Of a stretch of 64,000 nt of DNA, positions 57,014-64,000 are shown piece by piece. Each line of letters opens with the position of its first letter. Within the stretch, counting starts at the first letter, position 1. Made by a program: the position numbers and the translations under genes. The notes beneath the pieces are model-generated. The model ran no database searches. It worked only from the letters and a program-made list of their open reading frames with translations, and was not told the origin of the DNA. Source of the DNA: Dendrocalamus latiflorus (Eukaryota; Streptophyta; Magnoliopsida; Poales; Poaceae); assembly GCA_017311315.1 (NCBI GenBank), contig CM029617.1:3018681-3082680 (forward strand), read 5' to 3'.

Positions 57014-57240
57014 GTGCGATTCGATGCCTTCGAGAGAGCCGCTAGAATTCTCAGAGAGCGACGGAGGGAGGGAGAGAGCGAGAGGTAGTTGTGGTGTTGG
57101 AGAGCTGAGGGGACGTCCGGGAGGGGCACTTTTGCGAATGCCTTTTTTCTTCGCACCCTCGCATTTCCTAGTTATCGCATTGTGCTCCCCACTCACAGGA
57201 CGAGAATGAGAAATGATTGGAGACACAACTTTCAAGTCTC
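57014..57240 (-). promoter_or_regulatory. Probable 5' leader and proximal promoter of the RING-CH gene
   Basis: The region immediately upstream of the chosen ATG contains pyrimidine-rich ctctcgctctctccctccctcc (minus-strand sense), common in plant leaders. The coding frame stays open upstream to 57235, so a longer N-terminus cannot be fully excluded. Confidence 0.45.
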
Positions 57241-57508
57241 AACAGTGCCTTCTTGCTTAAAACACAATGATCAGGTTCCTTTCGGCTTAATGTCAGTTTA
57301 TCTTTGTACTATTTACACAAACTAGTTTTTAAAAGATGTGTTTTTTAAGGCGGGATCAATGGAAAAATTATAGTAAAAAGTATACTGAGTTCAGCTGTAT
57401 CGGCCAAAATTGTATGCGACTATTTTCCTCTGCGTATTGTCTCTTACAAATAGCCAGAATTCAAATATTTAAACCATAAACCATCAACTCAAAAGAACCC
57501 ACCTAATA
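57241..57508. other. Unassigned intergenic sequence
   Basis: AT-rich sequence between the RING-CH promoter region and a Stowaway MITE. No feature supported. Confidence 0.4.
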
Positions 57509-57789
57509 CTCCCTCCGTGTATTAATTATGTGGGCTGTTATAGAGTTGGTACAAAAAAAATTAAGAAAGTGAGTGAAATGGCATCGTTACTCTTCAATTA
57601 TTCCCATAATTTTATTTCTTAGAGTTAGGTGGAAATTAAATAGGAAATAGAGTGGAGGCCATTTATCGATAAAATTAATCAACTGCATACACACGAACAA
57701 AAGAGGCACAAGTGCCTCGAAATTATAGGATGACATATTTTAAGAAAATTAAGAAAGTTAAAACGAACTATACTATGACATGGAGGGAG
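57509..57789. mobile_element. Stowaway-like MITE (281 bp)
   Basis: Inverted ends ctccctccgt (57509) and atggagggag (to 57789), flanked by ta on each side. CTCCCTCCGT with a TA duplication is the canonical grass Stowaway (Tc1/mariner) signature. It is AT-rich and non-coding. Confidence 0.9.
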
Positions 57790-57936
57790 TACTACCATGT
57801 TCTCCATAAAATACATATTGTCATTCAAATTTTGTATTATTATATGTTTGTTGGTATTATTCTGTACCAAACTTTAGCTTAGGCCCTTGTGAAGGATTCT
57901 CAATTGGGAAAATTATTAGGAAACGAGTAGATTACA

Positions 57937-59387
57937 TTAGCGTAAATTAAAATTTTCTACCACGTAAACCAAGAAACCATACGAGTAAGAGATCATAGAA
58001 TGTTATCATTAGACGTGTTGTGCAACAGAAATAGAGTTGAAGTGACCAATTCAACATAGCGTGTGTCGGTATAGTGGAAGTAGTTGGTCGTCCTCTGGCC
58101 AACCATCTCCTCTTCGCAATCGTCCCGATCAGCATCGTAGTCGCAACAGTGCCTCTACCAAAATCCACACGTCCAGAGATGGAACATCGTGTGTCAGTGT
58201 GCTAGCACCAACACGCACGACAAGAGTTTTGAGAGGTGGCGGTTAACGTTTCAATGATTGTGTCTCTGGATACCTCCCTCAGCCCCGCACCTCTCTATAT
58301 ATAGCCTCCAATCGAATCCTTATTCGATACGATTAGATATCATATCCAACTCAGAAAGCCTCTGACTGGATCTTTATTCAATATGAGTAGAGATTGATCC
58401 CACTCGGAAAATCTCCAACCAGATCTAATATGAGTAGAGACCATATCATTCGGAGTCTATTATCCGGACATTTATCGTTCCAACCCGTTAAGTGTGTGAC
58501 CCTGTAGGTTCATGTATACTCGACCATGGGTTGAAAACTCCTTTCCAGTTCATAAGTCGATAACGACTCGTAGCAGGACATAGCAACTCCTAAATATACA
58601 TAAAGATCATATCGGACAAACCTATATAGTGCTTATGTACCGATTCCTTTGCCCCACGATACCAGATTGAACTCAAGGCGCGAAGTGTGCCATCCTATGA
58701 TAGATCTATCATTCACTTGAACCTATAGTAGATTACTCTATTTGTGATTGACTCTTCAACCATATTCAGTATGACCATACACTTTCTTAATCCAATCACA
58801 TTGAGGGGCTCAAAAATATCTCTCCCCTTAAATAGGAGAGGCAAATTCCATCTTGATTGCTCATATTTCTCCGCATATTTCATATTAAATCCGAAAGCTA
58901 TCTTTATGACCACCCAGTTATGGAGAAGTGTTTAGCAATCCTTAAGTAAACCATTACACATGTAGAAAACTACGATGATCTCAGGTCTAATAATCATACA
59001 TACACTATATATGAGACCAGTTGATGATACTTAAGAATACAATAATTCATGCAGTGTTTCATGGTAGGTCAATCCAACACCATGTTCTCTAACATGTGTC
59101 TACATTATTGATTTGATATGTTCATATTCATGACTCATGAAACATGATCATCCATTAATACATGTGCCGATTTATAAATCATAACTGCTCTACATAATGA
59201 TATAAGATCAGGGATAATTAAGAAAAATATCAAAACATGAATAAGAATTTCCAGGAATAAGTCATATACTTGTTGATCAATATGAAAGACATTTTTTAAG
59301 GAACAAAATAATATATTATTCAAAATATTATAAACATAAAAGTAATATAATCATTTTCATAATCGCCTCTAAGGCATATCACTAACA
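57937..59387 (-). repeat. 3' LTR of a second Copia lineage (Angela/SIRE-like terminus)
   Basis: On the minus strand the LTR begins TGTTAGTGATATGCCTTAGAGGCG at 59387, a start typical of large grass Copia LTRs, and is preceded by the purine tract AAGTGGGAGAT (minus strand, 59388-59398). The far end, near 57937 (ttttaatttacgctaatg on the minus strand), is approximate. There is no coding content. Confidence 0.6.
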
Positions 59388-59400
59388 ATCTCCCACTTGC

Positions 59401-60436
59401 ACTAGAATCGATCATGCAAGTATCTAATACCCATAGCTCTTGTGTGTGCCTCATGCTTTGGCTACGGGAGAGGTGTTGTCAACGAATTAGTAATATTTAA
59501 ATTCATATGTACTTTGCATATCTTCACATCACCTCCATAAAGAATCTTGCAAATGAGGTGAAAAAACATCAAAGTATGTGTTTGGATTTTTTTTATACGA
59601 TCTAGGCTCCTTGGTTTGTGCAATGGCTCTACTATTATCACAATATAGGTCCATTGGATTAGAAGCACTACAGACCATACCCAGCTTAGAGATAAACTTT
59701 TTTATCCAAATAACCTCCTCCGCAGTTTCAGTAGCTGTAATATACTCAGCCTCCATTGTAGAATTAGCAACTGTCTCTTTTTAGAAATTTTTCAGCTCAC
59801 TACTCCATTAAGACAAAACTCAAACCCAAAATGCGATCGAAAATCATATTTATCGTTTGGAAGCTAGCATTAGTGTAACTATTTACAACTAGCTCTTCCT
59901 CATCTTCATAAATAAGAAACACATTTCTAGTCCTTCTTAAGTATTTTAGGATGTTCCTTACAACTATCCAGTGACCTTCATCTGATCTGATAGATATCTT
60001 CTTGTAACACTTAAAGCATATGACACATCTGGACGTGTACAAAGCATGGCATACATGATGGACCCAATGGCAGAAGCATATGGAATCTTACTCATTTGGT
60101 CTCGCTCATCAGGTGTCCAAGGACAGTGAGTCTTGCTAACACTAATACCATGTGACATAGGCAGGAAACCCTTATTGGAATCTTGCATGTTGAACCATTT
60201 TAACACTTTGTCAATGTATGTGTCTTAGCTTAATCCAATTAGCCTTTCCATCTCGATAGATATTTATGCCCAAAATATATGTTGTCTCTTCTAAGTCTTT
60301 CATATAGAAACTATTACTTAATGAAGACTTGACAGATTCAAGCATAGGAATATCATTTCGATCAATAATATGTCATCCATATATAGGACCAATTTTAACA
60401 AGTTCTCAGATTCAAGACTTAACATGAGTCTGATCC
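59401..60436 (-). pseudogene. Copia pol fragment (RT C-terminus and RNase H), broken
   Basis: On the minus strand, from 60436 downwards: LVLYMDDILLI (RT catalytic loop, Met replacing the usual Val), then KWFNMQDSNKGFLPMSHG and SAIGSIMYAMLCTRPDVSYA (60206-59964), HWIVVRNILKYLRRT (about 60000), and RNase H MEAEYITATETAEEVIW with DLYCDNSRAIAQT (59756-59640). Frameshifts and stops separate the pieces. The element lies just before the 3' LTR at 59387. The 5' part is missing: the fragment ends where the solo LTR begins and does not resume on the other side. Confidence 0.8.
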
Positions 60437-63400
60437 TGTCGGAACCCGGAGTAACGACTCCTGGATCCTCTCTGTAAATCGCACTAGTCCAGGATCAGTT
60501 AGTGCACACAGTACAACAAAGATAAATACCAAGCACAAATGACTAATTATATTAAATAAAAGAGTACGGCCTTATGGTCAAGTCTTACATCAACGCCCAT
60601 TGGCAAATTAAATAAAGGAAATAACTGCGGAAGCAAACTGATAAATAGCGAAGCCCAAGCCTGCCCACAGGCAAACAATAAGATGCGGCCTATTCGTCCA
60701 GATCTTCACCGTAGTTGACATCATCCTTCTCTGTAGGAAGGCTTATAGGGTTAGCTTGCAAAAACAACATTTAATGAAATACAGTACATAGATTGAAATT
60801 ACTGAATTTAATACAATAAGTATAAACAATACTTGTAATAGAAAATAATACCGTTAGTGCCGGCTCCGACCAAACATCAATCTATCCACGGGCATCCCAC
60901 CCGGACCATCTTTTCCAATAGTTCACGTATGGATTCCATCCATCTACATGCTTCCAAACACTTGTGGATTCTATCCATCCACAAGCTTCCAATCTCTCTT
61001 ATGGGTTCCATCTACCCACAAGGTTTTTCATTCTCTCATGGATTCCATCCATCCATAAAATTTTCGGGAATCATTTTTAAAAAAAACAAAGTCTAATCCA
61101 TGAAAAACTTTTACTTAGCATGCCCATGACCGTGGGCACGGCTATCCAGGATAGATTATACACTCTGCAGAGGTTGTACAGCTTTACCCACAAGACACGA
61201 TCATCCCTTTGTACCACTAGATTACACACTTCCTTAGGTGTGCGGTGGGGAGTTGTGACAAGGCCTTTACAATGCAAAGCCTTCAACCTAGCCAAGCCAA
61301 CTCTAAGGTTTCACCCCAGTAAGGAATCCACCAGACCGGGACCCCCTCTTGAGCCTGAGTGAGACTTCTCATGGCTACAACCACGCTCACCCAAGTGGGA
61401 TTTCACATGGCACCAACCACGCCCACCTTCAACCTATGACTTGACTCAGATTGGGACTTTACAAATTATTTAGCCAGGGTTGTCCCATACCAGCCATGTG
61501 GTAGTACGATAGGGCTTTGCAATAGTAGCTCACAGACTGGTCCTTAATCTGACTTAGGCCCAACCACATACCCCTGTGCACGACAATCAACCACTGCGGC
61601 TCCAACCAACGGGGCATGCCTGCACCCACCAATCTAACCAATTGCCTAAGTCTAAACCATGTTTTATATTTTATTTTCAAAATATCTCATAAACCTCCTT
61701 GACTCACCAAAGTCAAGAGGACATTTAGAAAACTTATCATTTCATGTGAAAAGCTCATCATTTTATGTGAAAGATATTCCAAAACAAATATTATATCTAA
61801 GCAGGTCTAGGTATTTGATATAATATTCTCTAGCCAATACTAGTATACTAACTAGAGTTTGATTCTAGGGTTACAAGGTATCAAGGTAATTCAATATCAA
61901 TGGAGGAATTAACAAGTAGGCATTAACTATATTTAAAACTGAATTGAAATACGTTGAATAACAATATGCATGCAGAATAATTTAAATGAACGTACTTTTA
62001 TTTTTGAAAACTGGGATCAACATGATCAAGGAGTGTGACTTGCCTTGCTCTTCAACTTGGTTTGAATCTTCGTCGAAGAATTTTCCCGAATCGTCGAAGT
62101 CTACACGTGAAAATAACCCACCAAATTTAAATAAATTCAAATTAACTTTAAATATTTGAATTTATGCCATAAATGGATAGAGGGGAATTTTTGATGAATT
62201 TAGAAATTTGAATGGGCTAAATCGGAGTTAGGACGAAGAAGAACGGGTTCCGGGAAATTTAAATTCAGAGAAAAAGAAAAAGATTGGTTTCTGGAATTAT
62301 TTTTCTAAAGGAAAATGGGTTTATGGCGTCAGCATTGCGTCAGCCCTGGGAATTCCTTTTTCGGCCGAATTATTTTTGTACAGGAAATTAGGGGGGGCTG
62401 ACATGCGGGTCCTGGTCTATGGACCAGGTCCACGGACTACGGGCGGGGCTGAAGTGGTGCGGGGGTGGCGTGGCAGCCGATGGGGCGAGGGGAGGTCGGA
62501 TGGCACCGACGTGGCGCTGACACGGCGCCACGTCAGCGGCCACACGTGCACGGGGCAACGCCGGCCGGAGGCGCACGGGGCGGCGGCGGCGGCGTTCCGG
62601 CGGGCGGCGGCGAGGGGCAAAGAAGGAAGAAGGGGGCGACGGGGAGTGCGGCAGTGGGGGCGGAGATTACCGGGGATGGCCGGAGTTGGCTGGCGGCGAG
62701 CGCAGAGCGGCGGTGGGGACGGTGCTCCGGCGGCGGAGAGGACGAAATGAGAGCGGAGGGGGTGGGGCGAAGAAGAGCGGTGCCAGGCAGGGGCTTTTAT
62801 AGCGGATGGAGGGACGGTGCCGGCAAGAATTTCTCGCCAGAGATGCGGGGCGGCGGCGGTTACGGGCGACCATGCGGCGTGGGGGAGAGGGGAAGTGGGG
62901 CGCGGAGTGGGGAATGGGGGCGGCGCACACGCGGGAGTGGGGAATGGCCGAGGAGAGCGGGGGTGGCGACCGGGTAAGGCGGAGGCGACGGTTACGGGAG
63001 GAGAGAGGAGGGGCGCGGCCGGAGGTAGGAGGAGGGCCCGACAGTTGGGGCCGGGCTGTCGGTGGGAGCGGGAGGGGAGAGGAAACGTGGGCGGCTGGAT
63101 GGAAATCGGAGGGCGAAGGGGAAAGGAAGGGGTGGACGGCCGGATGGGGCGAGCGGGGCGGGGTATGGGCCATCTGGGACGTACGCGTGTTGGGCGAGGA
63201 GGAGGGATAGGCGGGATGCGCGACGGCGACGTGGGTGGATCCGGGCCGTCCACGTGTCGCCCGCGGGCAGGGGGCTGGGTTTTGGGATTTTTAATTTTAC
63301 TTTTTGATTTTCAGAAAACTCCAGAAATTCATTTATTGCTCAGAAAAATATAAAATTACTTCCAAAAATTTCAGGAAAATTCACATAAGCTCTTGGTGAC

Positions 63401-63751
63401 TTTTTGGACTTAATAAAAATTCTTCTAACTAATGTTGGCATTTAATTTCGATACTTAAAATACTTTTTATTTTCAAAATAGATTTTAAACTCCAGAAAAA
63501 CCAGGAAACCAAATAAATCCAAATAATTAATTTAAAGTAGATTTTTTATAGAAAATCAAAATATTTCAGTTAATAATAATAATTTTAGGTTTTACACAAA
63601 ATACTTTTTAAATCTAGCTTTTTCAAAAACAGAAATTCAGGGCAAATCCAAATTTAAAATTTAGGCACAAAAATACTTATTTTAATTTAAGTTTTATTTT
63701 AATTAATTTTAATTATTTATTTTTATTTTAGTAAAAACCTGGGCTGTAACA
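60437..63751. mobile_element. Large solo LTR (3.3 kb)
   Basis: Starts tgtcggaacccggagtaacg (60437) and ends gggctgtaaca (63751), with TG...CA termini. Flanks gatcc (60432-60436) and tatcc (63752-63756) match at 4 of 5 bases, consistent with a degraded 5-bp duplication. No primer-binding site or purine tract abuts either end and no gag or pol is inside, so a solo LTR formed by recombination fits best. A GC-rich zone (62400-63270) has proline/arginine-rich open frames on both strands that are compositional. A diverged relative lies at 13860-17381. Confidence 0.7.
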
Positions 63752-63756
63752 TATCC

Positions 63757-64000
63757 TAAGTTCTCAGGTGCAATTTTAACAAATTACCATTCTAAGTTCA
63801 GAAATTATCATTATTTTAAATTTAAAAGAAATATCAAATTTTACAGTTAGTTACACGCTAAGTTACCATTTACATTTTTACAAATTATCAACCTAAAAAC
63901 TATTTCTCCATTGTTGAGACGTGATGGATTATTTTTTAAGAAGAGAAAAAAGCAGTTCACTTTTCTATATTCATACTTCTTATGTCTAGAATGACGGCGG
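63757..64000. repeat. AT-rich repeat tract at the right edge
   Basis: Short phrases such as caaattaccat, ctaagttaccatttac and acaaattatcaacct match the degenerate tract at 54830-55470. It runs out of the window. Confidence 0.5.

Noticed and set aside
62417..63253. 278-codon proline/arginine-rich frame on the minus strand and overlapping plus-strand frames
   Set aside because: Open in several frames at once in very GC-rich DNA inside an LTR; no domain and no splice or start context. Composition explains it.

Overview
The window reads as a nuclear segment of a grass (Poaceae) genome. It has interrupted plant genes with GT-AG introns, an ARF6/8-clade auxin response factor very close to what I recall of the rice ARF17 protein, and a dense load of grass-type transposable elements: CACTA, Copia, Gypsy chromovirus, TRIM, Mutator-like, Tourist, Stowaway and hAT MITEs. 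No prokaryotic, organellar, tRNA, rRNA or CRISPR feature was seen. The species cannot be named from sequence alone.

Layout. 1-1.65 kb is the 3' end of a CACTA transposon with a Ulp1-like protease remnant and palindromic subterminal repeats. It abuts an old, broken Copia element (about 1.65-6.11 kb). A structurally perfect young Gypsy chromovirus follows (6589-11888): its two 383-bp LTRs appear identical and it has one 1519-codon gag-pol ORF. 11.9-34.9 kb is gene-poor. It holds a large diverged LTR-like block (about 13.9-17.4 kb), a Mutator-type foldback MITE (20942-21194), Tourist MITEs, a MITE embedded in a (TA)n microsatellite (25620-25996), three copies of one further MITE family and a 52-codon acidic open frame.

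The first host gene is the ARF (CDS 35586-42068, plus strand). I resolve 14 coding exons that join in phase to 916 aa. It has a miR167-complementary site, upstream ORFs in the leader and a TRIM retroelement in intron 9. The second host gene is a membrane-anchored RING-CH (MARCH-type) E3 ligase on the minus strand (CDS 57013 to 46190). Its 8 coding exons join in phase to 481 aa. The two genes are convergent, separated by about 4.1 kb that contains a Mutator-like element carrying what looks like the last exon of a short-chain dehydrogenase gene, plus a Tourist MITE. The 8.4-kb first intron of the RING-CH gene holds a nearly intact young Copia element (49199-54394) and a 508-bp Mutator-like foldback element.

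Beyond 57 kb lie a Stowaway MITE, a 3' fragment of a second Copia lineage on the minus strand, a 3.3-kb solo LTR (60437-63751) and AT-rich repeat sequence. The host genes belong to separate pathways (auxin-responsive transcription; ubiquitin ligation at membranes). What links them is the transposon activity that has reshaped their introns and flanks.
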